Of a DNA stretch of 64,000 nt, positions 8,515-18,557 are shown in pieces; the stretch's first letter is position 1, and every line of letters begins with the position of its first letter. Source of the DNA: a bacterium (GTDB lineage: Bacteria > Patescibacteria > Microgenomatia > UBA1400 > UBA12108); NCBI GenBank assembly GCA_021788365.1, contig JAJYKS010000001.1:1-64000 (forward strand). The letters are read 5' to 3'. The position numbers and the translations under genes are program-made. The notes beneath the pieces are model-generated. The model was not told where the DNA came from. It worked only from the letters and a program-made list of their open reading frames with translations, and did not search any database.

Positions 8515-10031
8515 ATACGGTGCTCCTCTTTTTCTAGCGTGGCTTCAAGTTCGGCGGCTTTGTTGCTTTTTCCAATCATCCCCCACCAATTTACAAATTC
8601 GACTCTAATCCGCTCACGATCTATGGCAAGGATGACCAGTGTATATGTTACCACCCCTATAACAACGGTGGCTACCAGTGTCACCAGGTCGTGCGTGATC
8701 ACCCTATTGGCGAGATAGGTGACCGCGGACATGACGAGTGCGGCATACAGCGGCTTTTTAACCGAGTTCCATGTTTCTACGTGTACCACCCTATTCATTG
8801 CGTAGACGACGAACGGTAGGGTCGTGTAGGTAATAATGAGGCCTGCAATCGCGATACCCACAAAGCCGTAGCGGTGGATGAGCGGGAGCCCTAGTCCCCA
8901 TGTCATGGCCGTGTAGACAACCATAAATAGGAGCACAATCTTGGGACGACCCAGGGCGTAGAGCGCGTTGGTGTATGTCGTCGTTACAATAATCGGGAAG
9001 GCTCCCGCCAGGAAAAGAAGAAGTGTGGGCAGGGCCGGCAGCCATTTGGCGCTCTTGTCGGCGTACAAATACTGCAATATGCCAGGTGCGACTATGAGCA
9101 GCCCCGCGATCATCGGCATGTAGATGTACGCCATGAACGATACCGATTTTTCGATCCAGCGCTTGATACGCGGTTTATCATGCTGGATGCGGGAGTAGGC
9201 GGGGAACATAACACGAGAAACAATATCGATGATCTCCATGGGACGTGTGGCAATATTTTCTGCGAGGGTCACGAAGCCAACTGCGGCAGGCCCAAACCAA
9301 AAGGCAATGACGGTCGGGGTTATGTTGTCTTTGAGGAGGGACAGCGCGGAGTTGAGCTGGTACGGGACGCCGAAATGCAGAAGCTCGTGAGCGGAGGTGC
9401 GCGAGATGTGCCACCCAATTTTCCATGGACGTAGTAGGTTCAAGGTCACCGCGCCTACAACGCTACGCACTACAACGGCGATGACCAGACTCCACACACC
9501 ATAGCCAGAAAGCGCCATGACGACGGCGATCGCGTCGTACGTCAACGATTCGACGATGTCGGGGATTATGAGTATGTCGAATTTGAGCTGACGCTCGAGC
9601 ATAATTGAAGGAATAGTCTTGAATGACGTCACAAACAGGGAAAGCGAGAGCACGCGGATGAGCCAGACACCTTGTGCTCCAAGGTTATACGCGCCAGCCA
9701 GGTATGGTGCGGCGATCCATGCGGCAGCAAGGAGCGCAGTCACTAAAAGCTGTTGGATGGTAAAGGTAGTCTCCGCATCTTCCTGGGTAATCTCTTCTTT
9801 CTTTTGGATAAGGGCAGCACCGAAGCCGACGTCAGAGAAGAACGAAAGGAAGGTAAAGACGATAAAGCTGACAATACCAAAGATGCCATATGCACTTGTC
9901 GACAGGGCGCGAGCTAGAAATATGACGGCGACGGTGTCAAAAACTTTAAGGATGAGCCTACGAAATGTTAGGGTAAATACCCCCTTGAATGCGCGAGATT
10001 TAAGATGTTCTAGATCAATTGATTCTGCCAT
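8511..10031 (-). CDS. Wzx-like polysaccharide flippase (MOP superfamily)
   Basis: This 506-residue protein has about 14 hydrophobic segments. The N-terminal LKSRAFKGVFTLTFRRLILKV and the FGIVSFIVFTFLSFFSDVGFGAALIQKK region match the first helices of polysaccharide exporters of the O-antigen flippase group. The protein should flip a lipid-linked oligosaccharide from the inner to the outer membrane face. It lies among glycosyltransferase genes and overlaps both neighbours (4 nt with the tandem GT2, 1 nt with the next gene), which fits a role in exporting the glycan they make. Confidence 0.85.
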   Translation of the reverse strand: MAESIDLEHLKSRAFKGVFTLTFRRLILKVFDTVAVIFLARALSTSAYGIFGIVSFIVFTFLSFFSDVGFGAALIQKKEEITQEDAETTFTIQQLLVTALLAAAWIAAPYLAGAYNLGAQGVWLIRVLSLSLFVTSFKTIPSIMLERQLKFDILIIPDIVESLTYDAIAVVMALSGYGVWSLVIAVVVRSVVGAVTLNLLRPWKIGWHISRTSAHELLHFGVPYQLNSALSLLKDNITPTVIAFWFGPAAVGFVTLAENIATRPMEIIDIVSRVMFPAYSRIQHDKPRIKRWIEKSVSFMAYIYMPMIAGLLIVAPGILQYLYADKSAKWLPALPTLLLFLAGAFPIIVTTTYTNALYALGRPKIVLLFMVVYTAMTWGLGLPLIHRYGFVGIAIAGLIITYTTLPFVVYAMNRVVHVETWNSVKKPLYAALVMSAVTYLANRVITHDLVTLVATVVIGVVTYTLVILAIDRERIRVEFVNWWGMIGKSNKAAELEATLEKEEHRI

Positions 10032-11407
10032 TATTCCAAAATCCCCCGAGCCGATAGCGTAAACTCACCTGCTCTTGGCATATTCCCGTATTCTACCTGC
10101 AACGAGGCATTGTTGCATAGGACCCGTGGACCGTTTTCCCCTGATAGTGCGTAGGAGACTTCGAGCGGCGACGTGCCGGTGCCTACAATATCCCAGGAAC
10201 TTTCGCTACACGCGTGTGTTGCTTGTATCATTTGCTCTGCCCGCACCGCCATGTCGGCACGCTTTATTGTCCAGTGTGTTTTTATGGAGAGCTGCACGGC
10301 AACAGCCGAGACCACGACCATTCCTGTAGCGATCGCAAGTTGTCTCCAACCTTTTAGTGGCGAGAGCAATAATATGAGGAGTGGCACTAAACCAACATCC
10401 AGGTAATGAGGATAGTAGTGAGCAGGAATAGCTACGACCGGCGCGATCCCGACGAGCCACCATAGGAAGAGTACGGCGCTTTGCCGGCGAGCCACTTCGT
10501 CCCCCCTTATTACCAAGAGCGCGGTCCATATCATTACAATGGACGAGATGACGAGGCTCCATACGGTGACGACTCCAGCCTCTATACCAAAATCGCTAAA
10601 AAATTGGCGGAAATTTACCGCTAAGTGCGGGGCAGCGTAGGAGGTCACAAGTTCGGGGAGGCCAAACGGGAACCACCAATACCAACGCAGACCGCCGATT
10701 ACGTTGGTGCCAAAGATCATGTGGTAATCGGATTGGACGTGGATGCCGGCGGATAATCGGAGAAGTAGGTAGCAAGTAGCAAGAATTATGTAAGGAACAA
10801 AATTGACAAAATATTTCTTATTGACGATGCGAAAGCCATTTTGATATTGGGTGAGGAGGAAGGCGACTACGGGTGTGACGATGGCCGTTTCTTTGGCAAG
10901 CAGTCCAATGCCAAAAAACAGGGCGGAGCGCCAGAATTTTTTATCGAGAAAGTAGTTTAACGAAAGGAGGCTGAAACAGGCCGCCAAAAGTTCTTGCGTG
11001 GCGGCGATGTAAAAAAGACTTAGAAAATGTACTGCCGAGGTCGCGTACAGAAGACCTACCAGAACCGCGAGACGTGAGTTTTTTGTCAATTTCTCTACTA
11101 ACCGCAATACGAGGTAGGCATTTGCTGCTTGTATAAGCACCATGAAACCATGCATCGCGAGCGGGGCGCGGCTTAGACCAAAGAGCAGCACACTCAGATA
11201 ATAGTAGAGTTGGGTACCTAAGGGACGATAGAAGGCAAAACCTGATTGTGCAAACGGCGAGAAAAACGCAAATACCTCACCGATATTTTTGGCGTGACTA
11301 ATGGAGAGAAAATAAAAATCATCCTGGGAAAAGCCATACTTTAGCGATAAGCCATACATGGCAAATGTCGCAAGTAGCATGAGCAAAAAACGCTTTATGT
11401 TAGACAT
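10031..11407 (-). CDS. Polytopic membrane protein, GT-C-like
   Basis: This 458-residue protein has roughly ten transmembrane segments. SQDDFYFL (residues 27-34) puts an acidic pair right after the first helix, as in GT-C transferases, and FYRPLGTQLYYYL and LLAKETAIVTP are further segments often seen in TMTC/GT39-like proteins. Its C-terminal 60 residues are predicted to be outside the membrane. The gene abuts the flippase and overlaps the next gene by 8 nt. A sugar transferase role is likely but inferred only from topology and short motifs. Confidence 0.6.
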   Translation of the reverse strand: MSNIKRFLLMLLATFAMYGLSLKYGFSQDDFYFLSISHAKNIGEVFAFFSPFAQSGFAFYRPLGTQLYYYLSVLLFGLSRAPLAMHGFMVLIQAANAYLVLRLVEKLTKNSRLAVLVGLLYATSAVHFLSLFYIAATQELLAACFSLLSLNYFLDKKFWRSALFFGIGLLAKETAIVTPVVAFLLTQYQNGFRIVNKKYFVNFVPYIILATCYLLLRLSAGIHVQSDYHMIFGTNVIGGLRWYWWFPFGLPELVTSYAAPHLAVNFRQFFSDFGIEAGVVTVWSLVISSIVMIWTALLVIRGDEVARRQSAVLFLWWLVGIAPVVAIPAHYYPHYLDVGLVPLLILLLSPLKGWRQLAIATGMVVVSAVAVQLSIKTHWTIKRADMAVRAEQMIQATHACSESSWDIVGTGTSPLEVSYALSGENGPRVLCNNASLQVEYGNMPRAGEFTLSARGILE

Positions 11408-12935
11408 ATTCGCTATCCTCCCACCAAGCGTATAGCCAAATCAGTGTCACCGCCGAGACCGCAAGTCCGACCCACTCCAGGGTGGTGTGCCCCTGCCAGA
11501 GCGTTAGGGTGTGTGAACCCGTTGGCACGTAGAGCGCAATCAAGCCAGACGAATCCGGCGCGAGGGTGACTTGTGTGTTATCGAGCGAGGCAAACCAAGT
11601 GGGATAGTAGGCGCGTGGCAACGAGATCCAGCCTGGACCGGTTACTGTTTTGGGAATACTTCTGGCTGCTTGTGGCGGTGTCTCCGGCATCCATCGCGGC
11701 ATATATTCGGGAATAACATTGGCGACAGTTGCGAGGTATACTGAAGACGTATACGCCGAATCTGAGCCAGCAAACGTTGTTTGTGGAACGAAATATTTAT
11801 AGCCAAACCAGAAGCAGGAGCCGATCGTGAGGATTGCTACTATCCCTTTTACGGATCGTGGAAGGAGCGCTACTACCGCCCCGCTCGATACGGCGACACC
11901 GAGGCCAACAAGCGTCAGAAACCGCCACGGAAACTGCACCATAGGTAGGAATGGCACGTGATCCCACACGATCTGGGAATAGCTTGTTGTCATGTACGCG
12001 GCAAACGCTGAGAGCCCAACGAAAAACGCCGCTCTTTTTGACCTGCAAAATATCGCGAGTACAGCTGCTCCCGCAGTTGCCAAAACCTGTACTTTGCCAA
12101 TCTTGAATGACATGCCGTCTATCGGGCCGGGTGCGGAGCCCCCATAGCCCCACACACTATTCCACAACTGGCTGAGATAGACAAAATGCAGGTGAAAGTC
12201 GGAGCGTAATGCGACTGTATCCACCTGTACGAATGAGCGCTCGAATACGAGACTTACCCAATACCAGGCTGTAATAAGCAGCGTAATGGCGCCCGCAAAG
12301 AATAATCTCGACATACGTTTGCGGTTGCCCCCTATTGCCCATACTGCGAGAAATGGCGCAGCCATAATCGGAATGAGGTTGTGGGACAAAATAAACAGCG
12401 ACCCTACGACTATCGCGTTCCTTACATCGCTTCCCGAGCGAAGATGTTCCCAGGTGGCGAATACCCACGGCAGGAGTGCCATTGCGGCATATTCGGCGAA
12501 GGCACCACGGACATAGATATTTACTGCGGCGTACGGCAAGAGCATGTACGATGCGGCGGCAACCGTTGCTGCCCAGCTCCCCCACCGGCGAGTAAGGTAC
12601 GCCGCGCCCGACCCGGCAGTCACAAGCAGTGCAAATAGTATTATTTTTAGCGCCACTATATAGCTCCCCACCAACATTTTTACCGCTAGCGTTAGGTAAT
12701 AGACCAGGGGTGCATAAAACTGGAAAAGCGGATAACCGTAGCCGTTGTTTATGCCGAATGCCCATAGGGCTGGGATTTGACCGCTATGAAGCGTTTGCTC
12801 TAAAAGGTAAGTTCGGGCGATGTGTGTGGTGTCGTGCATTGGGTACCAGGTGCTGTTGAGGAGCGGGCGCATGATAAGTAGTGCGAGCACGACTGCAGTT
12901 ATGTATGGAAGGGACGATTTAAGACGTGCAAACAT
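11400..12935 (-). CDS. Large membrane protein of the YfhO/PTPS-related type
   Basis: This 511-residue protein has about 12 hydrophobic segments. The N-terminal region has HDTTHIARTYLLEQTLHSGQ (residues 34-53) and then NNGYGYPLFQFYAPLVYY, the hallmark of membrane proteins annotated as 6-pyruvoyl-tetrahydropterin-synthase-related, which are GT-C-like and not pterin enzymes. The C-terminus ends with an outside domain and a last helix. A close paralogue is encoded at 18558-20246. It is probably a glycosyltransferase using a lipid-linked sugar; no biochemical role is established for this subgroup that I can cite. Confidence 0.65.
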   Translation of the reverse strand: MFARLKSSLPYITAVVLALLIMRPLLNSTWYPMHDTTHIARTYLLEQTLHSGQIPALWAFGINNGYGYPLFQFYAPLVYYLTLAVKMLVGSYIVALKIILFALLVTAGSGAAYLTRRWGSWAATVAAASYMLLPYAAVNIYVRGAFAEYAAMALLPWVFATWEHLRSGSDVRNAIVVGSLFILSHNLIPIMAAPFLAVWAIGGNRKRMSRLFFAGAITLLITAWYWVSLVFERSFVQVDTVALRSDFHLHFVYLSQLWNSVWGYGGSAPGPIDGMSFKIGKVQVLATAGAAVLAIFCRSKRAAFFVGLSAFAAYMTTSYSQIVWDHVPFLPMVQFPWRFLTLVGLGVAVSSGAVVALLPRSVKGIVAILTIGSCFWFGYKYFVPQTTFAGSDSAYTSSVYLATVANVIPEYMPRWMPETPPQAARSIPKTVTGPGWISLPRAYYPTWFASLDNTQVTLAPDSSGLIALYVPTGSHTLTLWQGHTTLEWVGLAVSAVTLIWLYAWWEDSEYV

Positions 12936-12940
12936 AGTTT

Positions 12941-14443
12941 CTATTTTGCAGCCGGTAGTACATGATACAAACGCATGGGGTTGTCGCGGAGCTTGGGGTA
13001 TGAGGCTACGAGTTCTAGGCTGGCAGGAACGGACTTGGGTACCGTATTATTTAGGATAAAATATGTTTCCGGGTCTGTTTTGGCATGCGCCGAGGCTACC
13101 TTTGGTGGAATTTCGTTTATTGGGTATATGCCAATTATAGAGAGTCCCTGAACTCTGCCATCGGTATATAGCTCCAACCCTTCTGGCAAAATGCCAAACG
13201 TGCCCTCGGTATAGATGGTCATCGGCCTGCCCGTTTCGTGAATGCGAGCAACCGCCCAGTCAGCAATTTGCTTGGTGCCGTTCCCCGCCGACCAGCCGTT
13301 CACGTACCCTTGGTCGACGTCGACAAAGGGAAAATGGATCGGGTCGGTAATGAGCTTTGTCATGAGTATTGCAGGATATATAGACAAAAGGATAAACACC
13401 CCTATTCGGAGGCGTACGGACTTTATCCAGCTGAGCGCGTATCCGACGAACATGAGCAAATATGGCGTTGTAAACACCATATAGCGGGGTGAATATAGGC
13501 GGGCGAGAAGAACCGTGCCAAGGAGTGGGAGTGCAAACCAAGCCTTGGCTACAACCATTTCTTTTGGCTGCTTTCGCCAAAATAGCCACATACCCCAGAT
13601 CCCGAATAAAAAGACGGGGATGGTGGTGTAGGCGAAGTGCCAGCGAAAGGTGTCGAGAAGATTGTTCCACACTCTCATGGGGTCTTTAAAAATTTCGCTG
13701 TACGGGACCACAAAAAAGCTATTTTTGTCGGCGATAACATGCATCCAGGGAGATAGCCGCTGGACGTTGTAGATCACTCCTGCAATCCCCCATCCAACGA
13801 GAACGAGAGCGATATATTTGGCGGTTTCTTTGGTGAAGATGTCTTTCGGCCGGCGAAGCTGTATAAGGTAGGCGGCGGGAATAAGGAGTAAAAAGAACAG
13901 TGACGGCGACTTTACGAGGAGCGCCAGACCCGTGACCATGCCAAGTATAAGCGCGACATCGAGACGACGCGTTTTGGCAAGGAGGATCGCGCCGTCAAAT
14001 ACTAAAACCCCAAAGGCAATCATCATCGCTTCTACTACCGCGAAGCGATCGTAGAAAAAGAGAAATGGTGAGACCGAAATAACTAGCATGGTCCACCAAG
14101 ATGCCGATTTTTTGCCAGTGAGGAGCCAGACGCCGTAGCCGGACGCCAGGATGGTAACCAAGCCGCAGAGTACGTTCATAAATCGGCCGGCGACGAGTGG
14201 GTCCTTAAAGATTTTCAGGAACGGGATCACCAGCCACATCCACAGCGGCTGTTTGCCGTCTGTCAGACTGATGAAACGCCACGAAGCGTCGTGCCAGGCG
14301 ATTTGCGCCCAACGAAGGTACAAAGATTCGTCGACAAAAATGGGTAATCTTGTAAGGTTACGCGAAGCAACAAACAGAAACATTGCCGAGAGTCCAAGTA
14401 TCCACACCCATTCTTTGCCTTTTAGCTTTGGAAACCACTGCAT
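12941..14443 (-). CDS. GT39-type polytopic transferase
   Basis: This 500-residue membrane protein has FVDESLYLRWAQIA (residues 36-49), with the catalytic DE pair after helix 1, and DGKQPLWMW (62-70), the usual K-x-P-L-W segment of PMT_2 proteins. About ten more helices and a roughly 100-residue C-terminal outside domain follow. It should transfer a sugar from polyprenyl phosphate to an acceptor outside the membrane. It sits 5 nt from the YfhO-like gene downstream and 7 nt from the gene upstream, all in one run of minus-strand genes. Confidence 0.75.
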   Translation of the reverse strand: MQWFPKLKGKEWVWILGLSAMFLFVASRNLTRLPIFVDESLYLRWAQIAWHDASWRFISLTDGKQPLWMWLVIPFLKIFKDPLVAGRFMNVLCGLVTILASGYGVWLLTGKKSASWWTMLVISVSPFLFFYDRFAVVEAMMIAFGVLVFDGAILLAKTRRLDVALILGMVTGLALLVKSPSLFFLLLIPAAYLIQLRRPKDIFTKETAKYIALVLVGWGIAGVIYNVQRLSPWMHVIADKNSFFVVPYSEIFKDPMRVWNNLLDTFRWHFAYTTIPVFLFGIWGMWLFWRKQPKEMVVAKAWFALPLLGTVLLARLYSPRYMVFTTPYLLMFVGYALSWIKSVRLRIGVFILLSIYPAILMTKLITDPIHFPFVDVDQGYVNGWSAGNGTKQIADWAVARIHETGRPMTIYTEGTFGILPEGLELYTDGRVQGLSIIGIYPINEIPPKVASAHAKTDPETYFILNNTVPKSVPASLELVASYPKLRDNPMRLYHVLPAAK

Positions 14444-14450
14444 GAGCTCA

Positions 14451-15572
14451 TTATAGACGGTTTCGCCACGCTTTGGCGAGCGTCATGCTCCCACCAATGA
14501 GGGCTACGACTGCCGGGAGTGTGAATGTAGATAGTACAAGGGTTAGCTGATTTGTCTCCCAGAATCCCGTACCCACATACGAGAGATAGCGAGAGAGGAC
14601 GGATAGCGAGTATGCAGCCACTGTCCACCGTACCCACTTGGTATCCACGAGAGCCGCAAGGGGAACGAGCCAGGTCACGTACCACGGCTGGTATTGCGTG
14701 GTGTAGTTATACAGGAGTGGAGCTGCAGCCAAGGCCGCCAATAATGTGTAGTTCGCAAGATACGTGGGAATTCTTTTTTTGAGAATTATAAACGGTAGGT
14801 ATAGCACCGTAACAAATTTGATACCGACAGAGAGCAACAGAGTAACGATAGATAGCACGCGCTTGCGGCGCGATAACAGGTAGTACATTGCTAAAAGAAG
14901 CAATGCAATCATACCCGCATCGTTGTGAGCATTTATCAGCCATTCAACGAGAACCAATGGGTTGAGGGCAAAAAAGAGCGCCGCTTTGTTATCGCTTAGC
15001 TTCCGTATACACCAGACCGTGAGTAGGTAGAATCCCCAGTTTTGTATTTTCAACAAGAAAAGTGCTGGAACAAACCTTCCAAGACCTAAGAGGTAGGGCG
15101 GGATGGCGAGGAGCGTCTCCACCGGCCCGTACGGCGAGGGGGTGTGTACCCAGCGCATAAAGCGAATCCAGAGATCATCGGGGAAGGCGTTCGGTGGCAC
15201 GACGTGCGGATTGGCGTGATAGAGCAAAAGCTCTTTGGCAGCAAAAAGATACTTGAAACTGTCGGCGGAGAGCATGGGATAGGCAAAGACGAGTGGCAGT
15301 GAGATGGCTAGTAGCCATTTCCAGGAAAAAGTGAACGAATGAAAGAATGAAAAAATATACGCAGCAAAAGATATCGCGATAAGCACCACAAAAATTTGCA
15401 CCGACAGCGGTCGATTGAAATATATTAGGTGTTGCAAAGGCGAGAGGAGCGCGAGCCAGTAGTGGTTGCTGGAAATAGTGAGATTGAGATCAACAAAACC
15501 ATATGAATAGATAAGCCAAGAAAATGCGAGGATGAGCCACGCTACATTAATCATATTTTCCGAGTAGGTCAT
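14451..15572 (-). CDS. Polytopic GT-C transferase, alpha-mannosyltransferase-like
   Basis: This 373-residue protein has about ten helices. LSADSFKYLFAAKELLLYHANPH (start near residue 102), a later HTPSPYGPVETLL and NPLVLVEWLINAHNDAGMIAL are the features of the MptA/MptB-like and GT87 groups, where an early aspartate is catalytic. Its start overlaps the end of the GT2 gene at 15547 by 26 nt, so that polyprenyl-phosphate-sugar synthase and this acceptor transferase are probably expressed together; the pairing of donor maker and donor user is inference. Confidence 0.7.
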   Translation of the reverse strand: MTYSENMINVAWLILAFSWLIYSYGFVDLNLTISSNHYWLALLSPLQHLIYFNRPLSVQIFVVLIAISFAAYIFSFFHSFTFSWKWLLAISLPLVFAYPMLSADSFKYLFAAKELLLYHANPHVVPPNAFPDDLWIRFMRWVHTPSPYGPVETLLAIPPYLLGLGRFVPALFLLKIQNWGFYLLTVWCIRKLSDNKAALFFALNPLVLVEWLINAHNDAGMIALLLLAMYYLLSRRKRVLSIVTLLLSVGIKFVTVLYLPFIILKKRIPTYLANYTLLAALAAAPLLYNYTTQYQPWYVTWLVPLAALVDTKWVRWTVAAYSLSVLSRYLSYVGTGFWETNQLTLVLSTFTLPAVVALIGGSMTLAKAWRNRL

Positions 15573-16299
15573 TTACACGGACGCGAAGGATCTCGAAGAG
15601 CATTTCTATGGATTCTTTTATAAAATTCCTCCGCTTACTCGAACTAGTGTCTTCGTCTCGCCATGCTACTCGTATTTCTTTAATAGGATTCCCTAGTTTT
15701 TTGGCGATGTGCAGGAGCTCGACGTCATACGCGGTTACCTTCCATCCTTTCACGTGATTTTCCCGTTTGAAAAGCATCATTTTACTGAAAATGGTCCTCG
15801 CAAGTTTGGTATCTAGTAACTTAAAACCGCACTGAGTGTCCTTAATTTCTGGTAAGAGAATTACACGACGAACTACAAGAAATATAACTGACGCTGTTTG
15901 CCGGAGGAGAGATGCACCACCCCGACGTGCTCCGCGAGAGCCAATAACAACGGGAAATCCTTTGTTTGTCCACGGCAATAGCTTGCCGAGCTCTTCGATG
16001 GGGGTCGATTGATCCATATCGGTGAAGAGGACATACTGCCCTTTGGCAGCTTTAATCGCCGCACTAAGCGCGTATGGCTTGCCGGCATGGGGAAGTTTGA
16101 GTACCCGTACCCGCTCGTCACGCGCCGCAAAACGGGATATCGCTGCGAGGGAACTGTCGGTCGAGCCATCGTCGGCTACAATCATCTCCCATTCGTAGGA
16201 TTGTTTCTTTAGATAGGAGACAATGTGCAAAAGAACGCCGCGGGAGACGTTTTCTGCTTCGTTGTAATTGGGGAGGATAATGGAAATTCTTGGTTGCAT
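15547..16299 (-). CDS. GT2, polyprenyl-phosphate beta-glucosyltransferase-like
   Basis: This 250-residue GT-A enzyme begins ISIILPNYNEAENV, has VADDGSTDSS (residues 41-50), FTDMDQSTP (92-100) as the DxD motif and RGARRGG...KDTQCGFKLLDT, which together are the signature of the dolichyl-phosphate beta-glucosyltransferase (ALG5-like) group. It lacks C-terminal membrane helices. It should charge polyprenyl phosphate with glucose or a similar sugar from the nucleotide donor on the cytoplasmic side, supplying the GT-C enzymes around it. Confidence 0.85.
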   Translation of the reverse strand: MQPRISIILPNYNEAENVSRGVLLHIVSYLKKQSYEWEMIVADDGSTDSSLAAISRFAARDERVRVLKLPHAGKPYALSAAIKAAKGQYVLFTDMDQSTPIEELGKLLPWTNKGFPVVIGSRGARRGGASLLRQTASVIFLVVRRVILLPEIKDTQCGFKLLDTKLARTIFSKMMLFKRENHVKGWKVTAYDVELLHIAKKLGNPIKEIRVAWRDEDTSSSKRRNFIKESIEMLFEILRVRVNDLLGKYD

Positions 16300-16312
16300 A
16301 ATGTGTATCTTA

Positions 16313-17836
16313 TCAGGGAGTGCCGGGATTCTCCAAGTCTATTTCGGCAACCCAGATACCGTACGAAACGTGTTCGTTGCTCACCATTGTTCTTTTCCCA
16401 CTAAAGGAATTGAGTTGTGGGTGCCCAAGGTACGAAGCGAGTGCCGGATGCGATGGACCGGTTAGGAAAAGGAGCGTTGTCGTCTCATCGTCTTTGGGGC
16501 ACGGCGCGCCAACACAAATGTCAAACACTCTCTTTTGCAAAGTATTTGATGGTGGATTGTCCGAGATTGCAAGAAAGTACTGGAAGGGAGAGGTGTAGGT
16601 CCCCTGGGTACTTACAACGTTGTAGGGCATTGACCCGGCGTGCGCCGTAATGTAGCCTGCTACGGCTTTGGCTTTTTCTGCTTGGTGGGTAGGACCGGAA
16701 GTAATGTAGCCGAGTGAGTATTGTACGGACAACACCAACACGAGTAGGAGTATCGCTAGGTTTAGTTTTTTTGCAAAGAGTGGCGAGATGAGCAGGATAA
16801 CCAGCGGAATACCGAACTCTAGGTAATGCGGATGAATTGTCTCTTGGTAAAAGCCGAGTACTAACATACTGCCTATGAGCATGAGTACGAGCGCTATGTA
16901 CGCTCCGTGTTTTTTGCGACGCGTTACCCATAGCGACACCCCAACCACCAGTAGAAAACCGACGAGGGCGGGCAGGCCAGCCTTTACGTTACCCATATCG
17001 GTTCCTACAAGGGTATTTTCGATAAGCATGGAACCCGTCCCTGCGAATTTTTGCCAGTAGAGCCATAAGGGAGGGTTGTAGCGTAGGTTGTGCTCGCGTG
17101 TTGCCGTCACAAACCCGACGAGCGCTTTGGTATCTACCCAATGGTTGCGGACCTCGAATAAAAAGAAGGGCGACATAATCATGGCGAATCCAACCAACGC
17201 GAGGAGTGTCCCTGCCAGCAAATGTTTGATCTCGCGACGCCCCGTCCATATGAGGCCGAGTGTGAGTATTCCACAGAAAACGAGCGCCATATAATGTAAC
17301 TGCATCATGGTGCCAACACCGACCCCGAAGGCAAACCACCACCTACCGAGTCGTGATTTCTCAAATACGAGCTTGTCGAATACGAGGAGCATAAGAACGC
17401 TCGTCAGGGGCACCAGGTTTGGGTTCCATGAGGCACGCGTTACAGCCAAGGGGTATGGGAGAATCGCAAATAGTAGTGCAGCAACATACCCTGCACTCCT
17501 TGAAAACCATTTTTTGCCAAGTACGTAGAGAAAATATGTGGTGAGCATGCCTGAGATGGCGATTGCGATCGCGGGCCCGACTGGATCCATGTGCGACATG
17601 ATGAGCGCCGGCGTGATGAGGTAGTAGTAAAGAGGCCCCAGGTACATATTCCCCGTTGAAGTTTGTGGGCCCAAGAGAACCGGCAGATGTGTGTCGAGCA
17701 TGCGCTTTACGATCAGCAGGTCGCGACCCTCATCCTCGAGAAATGTCATGGTGGCAGCGATACGATAGAGGCGTAGACCCAGTGAAACTGCGAGGATTAC
17801 TAAAAGAGGCCAGTTATTTTTGATCCACCGCATCAT
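16313..17836 (-). CDS. GT39-type polytopic transferase
   Basis: This 507-residue membrane protein has TFLEDEGRDLLIVKRML (residues 31-47) after helix 1, with the acidic EDE cluster, and then GPLYYYLITPAL (start near residue 67), both typical of bacterial PMT_2 proteins. A long soluble tail follows the last helix. The start overlaps the stop of the GT2 gene at 17833 by 4 nt (ATGA), so a polyprenyl-phosphate-sugar synthase and this transferase form a tight pair, as with the pair at 14451/15547. Confidence 0.75.
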   Translation of the reverse strand: MMRWIKNNWPLLVILAVSLGLRLYRIAATMTFLEDEGRDLLIVKRMLDTHLPVLLGPQTSTGNMYLGPLYYYLITPALIMSHMDPVGPAIAIAISGMLTTYFLYVLGKKWFSRSAGYVAALLFAILPYPLAVTRASWNPNLVPLTSVLMLLVFDKLVFEKSRLGRWWFAFGVGVGTMMQLHYMALVFCGILTLGLIWTGRREIKHLLAGTLLALVGFAMIMSPFFLFEVRNHWVDTKALVGFVTATREHNLRYNPPLWLYWQKFAGTGSMLIENTLVGTDMGNVKAGLPALVGFLLVVGVSLWVTRRKKHGAYIALVLMLIGSMLVLGFYQETIHPHYLEFGIPLVILLISPLFAKKLNLAILLLVLVLSVQYSLGYITSGPTHQAEKAKAVAGYITAHAGSMPYNVVSTQGTYTSPFQYFLAISDNPPSNTLQKRVFDICVGAPCPKDDETTTLLFLTGPSHPALASYLGHPQLNSFSGKRTMVSNEHVSYGIWVAEIDLENPGTP

Positions 17837-18552
17837 GTGCTTTTGTGTAGTTCTTTGTAGAGCCGAAAACTCTCACGCGCAGCGCGGGCGATGACACGCC
17901 AGTTACCGCCCGTTTGGGCGCCAAATTGACGGGCATAGTGACGGACCGGGAGTTGTTTGATCCGATACCCTCTTGCTGTCGCTTTTACCAAAAATTCGGT
18001 GACGGTGATGGCACTCTCTGTTTGGAGGGTGATACTGTCCCGCACTTTTCTCGTAAAGAGCTTGTATGCGCAATCAACGTCGCGGACGGTAAGACCGAAA
18101 AGCACATAGTCCCAGACTTTGAGGAGTACTTGGGCGACGAAGACGCGGTGGAAGGGGTCCATGCGCTTTTTGCGATAGCCGATGACGAGATCCGCGCTGT
18201 CTGCGGCTGCAATAAATTTCGGTAGTTCGTCGAAGCGGAATTGGCGATCGCTATCGGTAAAGAAGATCCAGTCGTATTTTGCCCCCTTCATCCCCGACTT
18301 TACTGCGGCGCCGTACCCTTTATTTTCCGTGTGGCTTATGAGGCGAATGTGCGCGTCTTTTTTGGCAAGCGAGCTAACAATCTTCGCTGTGTTGTCGCGG
18401 GAGCCATCGTTTACCACGATGATTTCGTATTGCCGTGCTACCTGGCGCGCGGCTACTGCTGCTTCGTTTACGACCGTCGCTATGTTCTCTGCCTCATTGT
18501 ATGCGGGCATAAAAATCGAGAGCGAAGAAAGTTTTTCCTGCTTCTTTAGCAT
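17833..18552 (-). CDS. GT2, polyprenyl-phosphate-sugar synthase-like (DPM1/ALG5 type)
   Basis: This 239-residue enzyme has LSIFMPAYNEAENIATVV (start at residue 11), VVNDGSRDNT (46-55), FFTDSDRQF as the DxD motif and GYRKKRMDPFHR...VRDVDCAYKLFTRKV, which are typical of DPM1/ALG5-like synthases. It has no membrane helices. It likely makes a polyprenyl-phosphate hexose for the downstream GT39 protein, whose start codon overlaps its stop codon. Confidence 0.85.
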   Translation of the reverse strand: MLKKQEKLSSLSIFMPAYNEAENIATVVNEAAVAARQVARQYEIIVVNDGSRDNTAKIVSSLAKKDAHIRLISHTENKGYGAAVKSGMKGAKYDWIFFTDSDRQFRFDELPKFIAAADSADLVIGYRKKRMDPFHRVFVAQVLLKVWDYVLFGLTVRDVDCAYKLFTRKVRDSITLQTESAITVTEFLVKATARGYRIKQLPVRHYARQFGAQTGGNWRVIARAARESFRLYKELHKST

Positions 18553-18557
18553 GAGGA